Positions 34,563 to 41,969 of a DNA stretch of 64,000 nucleotides are shown piece after piece. Source of the DNA: Paenibacillus monticola (GTDB lineage: Bacteria; Bacillota; Bacilli; Paenibacillales; Paenibacillaceae); the NCBI RefSeq assembly GCF_009664975.1, contig NZ_WJXB01000007.1, positions 310,001 through 374,000 on the forward strand, given 5' to 3'. The translations under genes and the position numbers were made by a program. The notes below the pieces were generated by a model, which was not told where the DNA came from, searched no databases, and worked only from the letters and a program-made list of their open reading frames with translations. Numbering within the stretch: position 1 is the first letter of the stretch; the number at the start of each line of letters is the position of its first letter.

Positions 34563-35606
34563 TTAATTCCTCCTCGATTTCTTGATCTGGGATGAAGCAC
34601 GAATGATAAGCTCAGTGGGAAGTTTAATCCGAACTTTCTGGACAGATGCCTCCGGACCGCCGTCCGGCATTTCCAGCACCTTGGCAGCAGCCAGCTCACC
34701 TAGCCGATAAAAGGGAACCCGTACACTGCTGAGCGCAGGGGTTGTGAGTTCAGCCGCATCCGAATCGTCATATCCAACGATAGCAGGCATACGTTCAGCC
34801 GTGACGCCTAACTCCCGCAAACCTTGCTGTAGGCCAATGGCCATTCGATCATTGGCGGCAACAATGGCGTCTATCTGTTCGAGACGTGTAACCATCTCTT
34901 TAGCAACAGCTACTCCACTCCTGCGGCTGAAATTGCCTTCGAACTGCAGCGTTGGGTCAAGAGCAATTCCCGCCTCGGTTAATGCACGAGTATATCCTCG
35001 CATACGATCACGACTGTTCGAGTAAGCTTCAGGGCCATTGAGAAAAGCAATTCGCGTGCAGCCCTGTTCCAACAAATGAGTTACGGCTTGCCAGCTGCCT
35101 TCCACATGATCCGCATCTACCTCATGAAAGGACTCTCCCTCGAAATGCTGGTTGATCAGGCAAAAAGCATGCCCTTCCTCCTTCAGCAGACGTAAAGCTG
35201 CCAGCTCGCCGGGCTCTTCTTTTGCTCCCAGTACAATACATGCATCTACCTTACGCATCCGAAACAGTCCGCAGTAGTCCATCGGCTCATTGGCATCACG
35301 AAATAGCATTAGCAGATCATAGCCCTCTTCCCGTGCTTTACTCCCGATTCCGCTTAAGATTTCTGAGAAATAATAAGCAGAGAACAGCCGTGCTTTCGGC
35401 AGATAAGGCATAACCACGCCCAAGTTCCCGCTACGTCTAAGTGCAAAGCTACGGGCTATGGAGCTAGGTGTGTAGCCAAGCTTAGTTGCTGCCGCCAGCA
35501 CACGCAGTTTCGTCTCTTCCTTCAGCGGACCAACATTGTTGAGCACGCGGGATACTGTGGCTTCTGAGACGCCCGCCAGCTCAGCAACCTCTTTTCGGCT
35601 GGTGAT
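34563..35606 (-). CDS. LacI-family regulator, apparently started at ATC
   Basis: A sugar-responsive repressor of 347 aa counted from the ATC at 35606. The HTH is intact in frame (TSRKEVAELAGVSEATVSRV, then LNNVGPLKEETKLRV). The frame has a TGA 30 bases before the ATC and no ATG, GTG, TTG or CTG between that stop and the HTH. AGGAGG lies 7 bases before the ATC, so this rare codon is the best start. A later GTG at 35546 would remove most of the HTH. It leads the Gfo-ThuA-Gfo operon and has an operator-like palindrome in its promoter. A sequencing error is possible. Confidence 0.85.
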   Translation of the reverse strand: MTSRKEVAELAGVSEATVSRVLNNVGPLKEETKLRVLAAATKLGYTPSSIARSFALRRSGNLGVVMPYLPKARLFSAYYFSEILSGIGSKAREEGYDLLMLFRDANEPMDYCGLFRMRKVDACIVLGAKEEPGELAALRLLKEEGHAFCLINQHFEGESFHEVDADHVEGSWQAVTHLLEQGCTRIAFLNGPEAYSNSRDRMRGYTRALTEAGIALDPTLQFEGNFSRRSGVAVAKEMVTRLEQIDAIVAANDRMAIGLQQGLRELGVTAERMPAIVGYDDSDAAELTTPALSSVRVPFYRLGELAAAKVLEMPDGGPEASVQKVRIKLPTELIIRASSQIKKSRRN

Positions 35607-35636
35607 AAGAAATCCTCCTCTTAAAAAATAACATCA

Positions 35637-35679
35637 ATGTACACGCGTACATTTTCTCACGAAGTTTGCTTAAGGTCAA
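35637..35679 (-). promoter_or_regulatory. Promoter and LacI-type operator of the sugar operon
   Basis: On the minus strand TTGACC (35674-35679), a 17-base spacer and GAAAAT (35651-35656, weak) make a promoter. The near-perfect palindrome ATGTACACGCGTACAT (35637-35652) has the central CG of LacI operators and sits at the expected start site. It suggests autoregulation. Confidence 0.6.
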
Positions 35680-35784
35680 TCCCTATTAGACATAAATCGA
35701 AGGGGATAGTTATAATTCAGAATCACTGGGATAAAATGCAAACCACTATCTAATACTAGATGTATGAAATTGGAGGTGAAGCTA

Positions 35785-35955
35785 ATGCCCAAAAACAGCG
35801 CCGATCCCAAAAAGGACCCTGCTGATAATCGCGCAGATCAGAAAAACAATCAACAGAAAAATGGCTATACTAAAGATGAAAAAGAGATGTTGAATATCAA
35901 TAAAGCTGACGATTATGTCCCAAGTATAAACGGCATTTCCAAAAATAAAATCTAG
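35785..35955 (+). CDS. Small hydrophilic protein, 56 aa, unknown
   Basis: Begins MPKNSADPKKDPADNRADQK and is rich in Asn, Lys, Asp and Gln, with no membrane segment and probably disordered. GGAGGTGA lies 6 bases before the ATG. It has its own terminator and lies between the LacI operon and the amidase. Family not recognised; it resembles small stress- or spore-associated proteins only in composition. Confidence 0.65.
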   Translation: MPKNSADPKKDPADNRADQKNNQQKNGYTKDEKEMLNINKADDYVPSINGISKNKI

Positions 35956-35963
35956 ATAACTTG

Positions 35964-36008
35964 AAGGCTGCCTACGCGTCTCTATAAGACGAACAAGCAG
36001 CCTTTCTA
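35964..36008 (+). terminator. Terminator after the 56-aa gene
   Basis: Stem AAGGCTGC/GCAGCCTT with an inner pair CGTCT/AGACG, followed by TTCT. It is convergent with the amidase gene and may serve both directions. Confidence 0.6.
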
Positions 36009-36011
36009 AGA

Positions 36012-36821
36012 TCACCAACCTTCAAGTTCTGTTAGCAATACACCTTTCTTGGAAAGCGTCAGACTCTGATTACTCGTAAAACCTTCAATACTCTGAATTC
36101 TCTTGGTGATAAATGAAAACTCATAAACCTTAGTGAAATCACCATTCAGAGTAAAATTAACTTTACTTTCAGCTGGAATGAATACCAATGACAATTGAGT
36201 AGGATAGTCCCCACTTTGCTGCACGGTTTCCTGAAGTACGTCAAATCCAGTTTGCAAATTGAAAGTTTCTCTATGATTTGTAATCATGTCATAGGCCTTA
36301 AGATATCTATCTGCCCCTGCTCCTTTTATATTCCTATTTTCATTAGAGATAACTTCAGATAAAGGAAAATTAGTGAGTACCATGAAATCCTTATTACTGC
36401 CGCTTGAGTCCATTTCAAGATGTTTTCTTCCTGGCTCAACAATGTAAGTCTCGCGATTCTTCCCAACTATCATGCTATGTACACTTTGGTTGGGAAGATT
36501 AACAATGGCATGGCTTTCTAAATAATCAAGTATTTGCGCTAACTCGATGCGTCCTGAAAGAACTTCATCAAACAACTTCATGATGTGTATGCAATCTTTC
36601 CCTCGTCTATAATTGCCTTCTTCAATGGGATCAACCATTAGTAAGTTCATAAATGTGCCGTTACCATTCATTCCGAATGCTGGATAGAATTGTCCATTGT
36701 CATTCTGCAGAACTAGAAGCTGATCGTCTCCTTGTAAAGCAATTTTAATGGGTCTACGGGAAATATCGAAGTTCATGCCAATCACAGTTTTGTCTAAATG
36801 AACTGCGAAACTTGTGCACAT
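36012..36821 (-). CDS. Linear-amide C-N hydrolase (choloylglycine hydrolase family)
   Basis: A 269-aa Ntn hydrolase. It begins MCTSF, so after Met removal Cys2 becomes the catalytic N-terminal nucleophile. The NFD segment near 17-19 and TNFPL are further family signs. The family cleaves amide bonds in bile salts, penicillin V, acyl-homoserine lactones and N-acylamides. The substrate here cannot be told. It is followed on the same strand by nothing close and preceded by RidA, with 63 bases between them. Confidence 0.82.
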   Translation of the reverse strand: MCTSFAVHLDKTVIGMNFDISRRPIKIALQGDDQLLVLQNDNGQFYPAFGMNGNGTFMNLLMVDPIEEGNYRRGKDCIHIMKLFDEVLSGRIELAQILDYLESHAIVNLPNQSVHSMIVGKNRETYIVEPGRKHLEMDSSGSNKDFMVLTNFPLSEVISNENRNIKGAGADRYLKAYDMITNHRETFNLQTGFDVLQETVQQSGDYPTQLSLVFIPAESKVNFTLNGDFTKVYEFSFITKRIQSIEGFTSNQSLTLSKKGVLLTELEGW

Positions 36822-36884
36822 GGTGAAAACCTCCTATGAGATATGTGATTAGTTTTTGTTGCGGAGTTACTGTATCGCATCGTG

Positions 36885-37232
36885 TTATTGAAGTCCTTTG
36901 TAGGCTACGCCATCGATCATCATCAGACAGTCTGAGTCAATAAATTCGGTTGTCGAAGTCATTCTTGCTGGGAATTTATCTTTTTCAAAATACTCAGTGA
37001 AAACCTGTTCCATCTCAGGCAAATCCGTAATGTATTTGAGGTATACATTTACCTTAACGATATTTCCCAGAGGTACATCGACTTGAAGCAGCGTTTTCTT
37101 TAAATGTACAAAGGTATCGTGAATCTGTTCTGTAAAACTGTTCCCGAATCCTCTATGCAATCCGAGATAGACTGAATCACCAGCTACAACAGCCGATGAA
37201 TAACTAAATGGAGTTGAAATTCTTGTAATCAT
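36885..37232 (-). CDS. RidA/YjgF-family protein
   Basis: A 115-aa protein of the Rid family, which deaminates reactive enamine or imine intermediates from PLP enzymes. AGGAGG lies 7 bases before the ATG at 37232. The core VKVNVYLKYITDLPEMEQVF is typical. RidA proper has a conserved Arg near the C-terminus; the corresponding region here (FPARMTSTTEF) contains one, but I cannot place it in a subfamily. The gene lies between the amidase and the TmrB-like gene. Confidence 0.85.
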   Translation of the reverse strand: MITRISTPFSYSSAVVAGDSVYLGLHRGFGNSFTEQIHDTFVHLKKTLLQVDVPLGNIVKVNVYLKYITDLPEMEQVFTEYFEKDKFPARMTSTTEFIDSDCLMMIDGVAYKGLQ

Positions 37233-37278
37233 CAGGTCAAACCTCCTAATTTTTTTTGTTTTCATCTAATCCAACTCT

Positions 37279-37812
37279 TCATGGGGCTAATCTGATTCTC
37301 AACAAAATCCTATGTATAATTTCATTTATACTTAATTGATCAGTATCTAAATGCTCTTTATACATGTCATTTGTTAGCGTATTCAGACATTTTATCGTTT
37401 GTTGGTAGGTCCATCCTCCTTCTTTATCCCCTCGAGAAGCTAATCTTTGCAATATCGTTTCTTCAGAAGCCATTAGGCAGAAGTGATACAGCTCGTGATC
37501 TATGCTCTTGAAGCCCTTCACTATATATTCGAAATTCCCAGGTTTATAGATAGTCATTGGAACGATTATATGTTTATTGTACTTTCTCTTTACTTCTTCC
37601 AGCGTCCGTACCGTTAGAATTCTCCATAACTCTATATCCTGAAAATCATCTGTTCTCTCCTCTTGTAATCTAATCTCTTCAGGGATGATATTTCTTAGCA
37701 TATATCCAATCTCTTCAGGATCAAATATCATACTGTTGGGAATCTGTGTTTGCAGTAGCTGAGCTGTTGTGGTTTTCCCTGCGCCAAATGCCCCATTAAT
37801 CATAATTATCAT
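37279..37812 (-). CDS. TmrB-like P-loop protein (tunicamycin-resistance family)
   Basis: A 177-aa protein starting MIIMINGAFGAGKTTTAQLL, with Walker A GAFGAGKTT. It resembles B. subtilis TmrB through FDPEEIGYMLR, VPMTIYKPGNFEYIV and FCLMASEETILQRL. TmrB binds tunicamycin and gives resistance. GGGAGG lies about 6 bases before the ATG at 37812. It is slightly shorter than B. subtilis TmrB at the C-terminus. A kinase-like role is also possible. Confidence 0.82.
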   Translation of the reverse strand: MIIMINGAFGAGKTTTAQLLQTQIPNSMIFDPEEIGYMLRNIIPEEIRLQEERTDDFQDIELWRILTVRTLEEVKRKYNKHIIVPMTIYKPGNFEYIVKGFKSIDHELYHFCLMASEETILQRLASRGDKEGGWTYQQTIKCLNTLTNDMYKEHLDTDQLSINEIIHRILLRIRLAP

Positions 37813-37840
37813 CGAATCCCTCCCAGAATCAAATGAAATT

Positions 37841-38210
37841 TCAACTGCTGAACACTTCATAAAACAGATCGAAATGTTTCTTCTCCGTATACTCATCACT
37901 GATTTTCGCTTCATAGGTGTAAGATTCCCCACAATATTTGAGTATCAGTACTGATGCTATTTGCTTTACCCAGCTTTCCTTTCTTATCAGTAAAAGTATA
38001 TATAATGGAGCCTCGTCCCTGTCCCAACGGATCTGATAACAGATCAATCTCTTTGATTTCAAGTCCTTGTACACTAGGAATAGCTTCACCATTGTTATAT
38101 TTCCCAACTTCTTCTGCAGCTTGATTCAAGTCACTCAACTTAGAGGAACAGCTAATAAGGTTTAGACAGGCAATTAGTACAATAATGGACGACAATGCTA
38201 TTTTTCTCAT
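37841..38210 (-). pseudogene. Small lipoprotein gene with a frameshift
   Basis: The frame from 38210 encodes a signal peptide with lipobox NLISC, then a mature part up to TFTDKKGKLGK, and soon stops at 37911. The next frame continues at that point with KQIASVLILKYCGESYTYEA and ends near 37841. The two halves read as one protein of about 112 aa, so a 1-base indel near 37970 is likely. It may be a real decay, a sequencing error or a slip. Family not known. Confidence 0.65.
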
Positions 38211-38353
38211 CTTACCTCCTATTGCCTTGGATAATATCCATGCTATATATAGAATTCGTCTGATTTCCCCCGTTACCTTTTTATGTCAGATAGAAATTTG
38301 CCTATTTAAGGTTTAACGGCAGCCTCCATGGACCCTTGATTAAGAAAGGGGGC

Positions 38354-39229
38354 TCAAGGATTAAGCTCCAACCAGGATTGCACGTGCTTCAGGAAACGTT
38401 TAGTAGCGGGGGAGGCATATTTCATGGAGTTCACAGCAATTCCAAGCGATCTGAAGCTGCGATCCTCCAATTCAAGTGCAGTTATATGGTGATTTTGACG
38501 CTTTAAGACCAGTTCAGGCAAAATACTAATTCCCAGCCCTTTCTCCACCATTGCCATAATCGCATAATCATCACCTGCAGAGAATTTGATCTTGGGTTTG
38601 ATTCCTGCTTTATCTAACACTCGGCGGATATCATAATCCGATCCGGCCTTCTGGACAATGAAATCCTCATCGGCCATCTGTGCCAAAGAGAGAAAAGGCT
38701 CCCTACTTAAGGGATGCTCTAGCGAGACAATTCCCAACATCCGGTCCTTTTTCAACGGGAATATCTCGAATTTCTCACGGGTAGGTAACGAAATAAAGCC
38801 GCAGTCGATCACGCCACCCTCTATCCATTGCTCAATCTCCAGATAACTGCCTTCAAGTAGCTTAAATTCAATATGTGGATACTCAATTTGGAATTGCTTA
38901 ATCATGCCAGGCAGCCAATGCACGGACACGCTAGTGAACGTACCAATCGTAATCGTTCCTATCTCCAGTCCATGGATATCGGCAACCGTCTGTTTTAATT
39001 GCTCGTTCCACTTCAGAATTTCACGGATAGGCTGCAGCACCTGCTCCCCATTTATCGTTAATTTAACACCTGATCGGTTTCTAACCAGCAACGAGAAGCC
39101 AAATTCCGACTCCAGGCTACTGATGGTATGACTGATTCCGGATTGGGTGAAGCCTAGCACTTCAGCGGCTTTGGTCAAGCTTCCAAGCTCTACTACCTTC
39201 AGAAACACCTCGTATTTATTGATACTCAA
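38354..39229 (-). CDS. LysR-family regulator
   Basis: A 291-aa regulator with the usual N-terminal winged HTH (GSLTKAAEVLGFTQSGISHT) and a C-terminal co-inducer-binding domain (TITIGTFTSVSVHWLPGMIK). It is divergent from the EamA transporter gene across 128 bases, which is the common layout for a LysR activator and its target. It is likely to regulate that gene in response to a metabolite. The effector is unknown. Confidence 0.92.
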   Translation of the reverse strand: MSINKYEVFLKVVELGSLTKAAEVLGFTQSGISHTISSLESEFGFSLLVRNRSGVKLTINGEQVLQPIREILKWNEQLKQTVADIHGLEIGTITIGTFTSVSVHWLPGMIKQFQIEYPHIEFKLLEGSYLEIEQWIEGGVIDCGFISLPTREKFEIFPLKKDRMLGIVSLEHPLSREPFLSLAQMADEDFIVQKAGSDYDIRRVLDKAGIKPKIKFSAGDDYAIMAMVEKGLGISILPELVLKRQNHHITALELEDRSFRSLGIAVNSMKYASPATKRFLKHVQSWLELNP

Positions 39230-39357
39230 GCTGATACTCCCCTTTTCTCCCTCACATGAGAATTGCTCATGTTTCCTATGATAAACATTCAGTTAACTTA
39301 TGTAATCGTGGATATTATACTGTATTTACTTGAATTATAGAAGGATGATGACGTGAG

Positions 39358-40245
39358 ATGAAACCGCTCAAAGCTGAGCTAATGCTGTTAGTTGTAACCC
39401 TATTCTGGGGCTCGTCCTACATATTTATGAAAATGGGGCTTGGAACGCTGGGCGAATTCAATCTGATTGCGCTGCGCTTTGGGCTTGCTTTTTGTTTAGC
39501 CGCATTATTATTCCATAAACGATTGAAACGTGTGGATGCTAGGACTTTGAAATATGGAGCATTACTAGGCTTCCTGCTGCTTGGTGTCTTTACCTGTATC
39601 ACCTTCGGACTAAAGACCACCACTACCTCAAATGCCGGTTTTCTGGTGGCTTTGACTGTAATTTTTGTACCCATGATTGATGTACTCGTGTTCAAAAAAA
39701 GAGTCGCCCCCCCGCAAGTCTTTGGCTCCATCCTGGCGATTGCCGGAATCGGCCTGCTTACGTTAAACGCTACACTAAGAATTCAATCGGGTGATTTCCT
39801 TTGTATTCTGGCAGCCGTATTCTATGCCGTGCAGATTCTGGTCACCGGTAAGGCCGTAAAGACCAGTGATTCATTAAATATCGGCATCCTGCAGTTGGGC
39901 TTCGCTGGTGGTTTTGCCTTAGTGTTGTCCACCCTATTCGAGACTCCTTCACTTCCTAGCACCCTGCCGGGCTGGATTGCGATCCTGGCACTCGGCATTC
40001 TCTGCAGTGCCTGCGGCTTCATTTTGCAGCCGGTTGCCCAGAAATACACTTCGCCCACCCGTACTGGGTTAATCTTCTCGCTGGAGCCGGTATTCGCAGC
40101 CTTGTTTGGCTACTGGTTCGCTGGTGAACAGTTGTCAATCCAAGGTTACACTGGTGCGGCACTTGTTCTGTTGGGTATTATCGCCTCAGAACTATTAGGA
40201 AAAATCTCCTTTTCACGGATCTCCGAAGAACCGGAGCGGATTTAG
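39358..40245 (+). CDS. EamA/DMT-family transporter
   Basis: A 295-aa protein with ten helices in two EamA repeats (LFWGSSYIFMKMGLG at 15-29; RTGLIFSLEPVFAALFGYW in the second half). It probably exports a metabolite such as an amino acid. AAGGA lies about 12 bases before the ATG at 39358. A LysR regulator is divergent. Part of its 3' sequence (GGGTTAATCTTCTCGCTGGA, 40066-40085) is repeated downstream at 41872. Confidence 0.92.
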   Translation: MKPLKAELMLLVVTLFWGSSYIFMKMGLGTLGEFNLIALRFGLAFCLAALLFHKRLKRVDARTLKYGALLGFLLLGVFTCITFGLKTTTTSNAGFLVALTVIFVPMIDVLVFKKRVAPPQVFGSILAIAGIGLLTLNATLRIQSGDFLCILAAVFYAVQILVTGKAVKTSDSLNIGILQLGFAGGFALVLSTLFETPSLPSTLPGWIAILALGILCSACGFILQPVAQKYTSPTRTGLIFSLEPVFAALFGYWFAGEQLSIQGYTGAALVLLGIIASELLGKISFSRISEEPERI

Positions 40246-40344
40246 TGAGGAGTTATTTTGCTGCGGCAGGAATTTTTCCATTCTGAATGATTTCTCTCAT
40301 CTGGTTTCTGGCTGATCTTTATGGGCGGTTCATAGCTTTCCTTA

Positions 40345-40580
40345 CGATGCGTGTAATTCAGTCATAGAAAACTTCTTCAAAATCTTAAAAACAGAGCTTT
40401 TATATATTCAAACTTTCGTGTCCATGGAAGACTTCATCAAGCAACTTCATGAATATATACACTATTACAATCTTCGAAGAACCTAAGAAAAGCTCCAAGG
40501 ACTGTTTCCGGTAGAGTTCCGGCTACTGTCCTTGGAAGCAGCTAAAAATACTAGATGTCTACGTTTTGGGGTCAGTTCAG
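40345..40580 (+). pseudogene. 3' remnant of an IS3-family (IS150-like) transposase
   Basis: The frame reads NSVIENFFKILKTELLY, then HEYIHYYNLRRT, a stop, EKLQGLFPVEFR. This is the typical C-terminus of IS3 OrfB (N-x-R-R-x-K-x-K-L-x-G-x-P-V-E-Y-R) with a premature stop and no 5' part. It ends at TTTTGGGGTCAGTTCA, an IS3-type terminal sequence. It is a dead fragment. Confidence 0.8.
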
Positions 40581-40597
40581 TCAAGGTAGCGGGGATT

Positions 40598-41326
40598 TCA
40601 TATTAATTTCTGCAAGAACAGACCGACTTCTTCAATGTATTTTTGTTGTTCTTCATCTGGAATCATATGACCGGAATACTGAAATTCTATAACATTTAAT
40701 TCGGGGATCGATTCCTTATATATTTTAAGTGTTTCTTCCGAAATATCCGAAGGAATTTTCGCCACCGCATTCCTTCCAACGAATAGAGCCACCGGAATGC
40801 GAAGTTTTGATAGTCGTTCCGAAAAATCAACTTCATCTGCGTCATTCTCCAATCCTTGTAAAGCTTCAAGACGCATATAGTTTAATATTGGCACTTGCAA
40901 ATATACTAGTTTACTCCAAAAATCCAACGCCTCTTTCCCAACACTTCTATGTATAGGAGCTTGATCTACCAAAATAAGTCCACACATGTCTTTCTGATTT
41001 GATAAACTCCAACCTATAGCATATACAGCCCCTCTTGAGAATCCAAGTACACAGTAATTCTTAAGGCCGCAATAGGAAATAACTGCTTCAATATCTGATA
41101 GATGATTCTCAAGATTATAATTACTTTTCGGAGTAGAACTTAATCCACGACCTCGAAAACTAAAAGTAACAACATGTCCTGGAATTTCGGACAGTAGTGG
41201 GATAGCCCTCTCTGCAGATTCCCACAATCCATTAATTATAAGTAATGAAGGTGTATTTTCAGATATGACTCCATTCTCAAGAATGTGTAGCATAACTGCC
41301 CCATTAGCAATAAAATAACTTTTCAT
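40598..41326 (-). CDS. Alpha/beta hydrolase
   Basis: A 242-aa hydrolase. The nucleophile elbow is GFSRG, the catalytic His is in SGHMIPDEE, and the oxyanion region is LIINGLWESAERA. No signal peptide. Substrate unknown. It sits between the IS3 remnant and a possible 20-codon leader, in an otherwise degraded stretch. GGTGA lies 5 bases before the ATG. Confidence 0.85.
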   Translation of the reverse strand: MKSYFIANGAVMLHILENGVISENTPSLLIINGLWESAERAIPLLSEIPGHVVTFSFRGRGLSSTPKSNYNLENHLSDIEAVISYCGLKNYCVLGFSRGAVYAIGWSLSNQKDMCGLILVDQAPIHRSVGKEALDFWSKLVYLQVPILNYMRLEALQGLENDADEVDFSERLSKLRIPVALFVGRNAVAKIPSDISEETLKIYKESIPELNVIEFQYSGHMIPDEEQQKYIEEVGLFLQKLI

Positions 41327-41341
41327 ATTTCACCATCCATT

Positions 41342-41404
41342 TCAAATTAAGTTTAGAATGATCATGGTTAGCGCGATGTTAAAGTGGTTAATTGAACGCT
41401 TCAT
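41342..41404 (-). CDS. Possible 20-aa leader peptide ahead of the hydrolase
   Basis: MKRSINHFNIALTMIILNLI follows a perfect AGGAGGTGAGTGG site and stops 15 bases before the hydrolase ATG. The peptide is basic at the start and hydrophobic later, as a tiny membrane peptide or toxin-like product would be. Strong SD and position argue for translation, but nothing shows function. Confidence 0.4.
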   Translation of the reverse strand: MKRSINHFNIALTMIILNLI

Positions 41405-41464
41405 CCACTCACCTCCTGATTGGCATAATATTTTTCTCATAGCTTCCTCAGTAATTTGAACGAC

Positions 41465-41551
41465 ATGTACTCTTACCTGGGCAAAGTCATTGAACGATTA
41501 ATTGATAAGAGGGAAAAAGAAGAAACACTTCAAATAGAAAATGAACAATAA
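41465..41551 (+). other. Possible 28-codon ORF or gene remnant with terminator
   Basis: MYSYLGKVIERLIDKREKEE followed by a few acidic residues, read straight into a terminator. No SD precedes the ATG, and the same frame is open for some codons upstream, so it may be the tail of a lost gene. Low confidence. Confidence 0.25.
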
Positions 41552-41553
41552 AA

Positions 41554-41583
41554 AAGGGTGCTCGATTTGAGTGCTCTTTTTTT
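41554..41583 (+). terminator. Terminator after the 28-codon ORF
   Basis: Ten-pair stem (with G-U pairs) AAGGGTGCTC/GAGTGCTCTT around GATTT, then seven T. Confidence 0.6.
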
Positions 41584-41908
41584 CGTTATAACACATCAGA
41601 AAATACTCACACATAAAAAAATAGTACGCATTATCGTCCAACTTAATTAGCAATTGCAGCAATTACTGTTGCAGTATTAGTTCAATGCTGGACATTTTAT
41701 CCCTCCTAAATATTTGTCGCTTATAATACGGCATTTAATTGGAAAGGTGCCAGAATATGTATTTCGAAGAATCCCCATATTAATTTCAACCAAAATATAG
41801 CCGATGGGAATCCCTTATAATAATCTATTAAATATTTTTGAACATCCGCTCATACAAGGACTTCACTTTTGGGGTTAATCTTCTCGCTGGAATCGGTAGC
41901 AGAGCACA
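41584..41908. other. Gene-free AT-rich stretch with an EamA gene scrap
   Basis: No gene supported. On the minus strand, AGGAGGGATAAA precedes an ATG at 41695 with only 10 codons. The 20 bases at 41872-41891 are identical to part of the EamA gene at 40066-40085, and in frame they read GLIFSLES, so they look like a scrap of an EamA paralogue. Confidence 0.5.
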
Positions 41909-41945
41909 AACAAGCCGCCCCAGCAAAAATGCTGGAGCGGCTTGT
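41909..41945 (-). terminator. Terminator after the MFS gene
   Basis: A strong stem AACAAGCCGC(C)CCAGC/GCTGGAGCGGCTTGTT, followed on the minus strand by TGTGC. The U-tract is weak, but the stem is long. Confidence 0.65.
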
Positions 41946-41969
41946 TGTTCCTATATGTTAGCAGATGGA

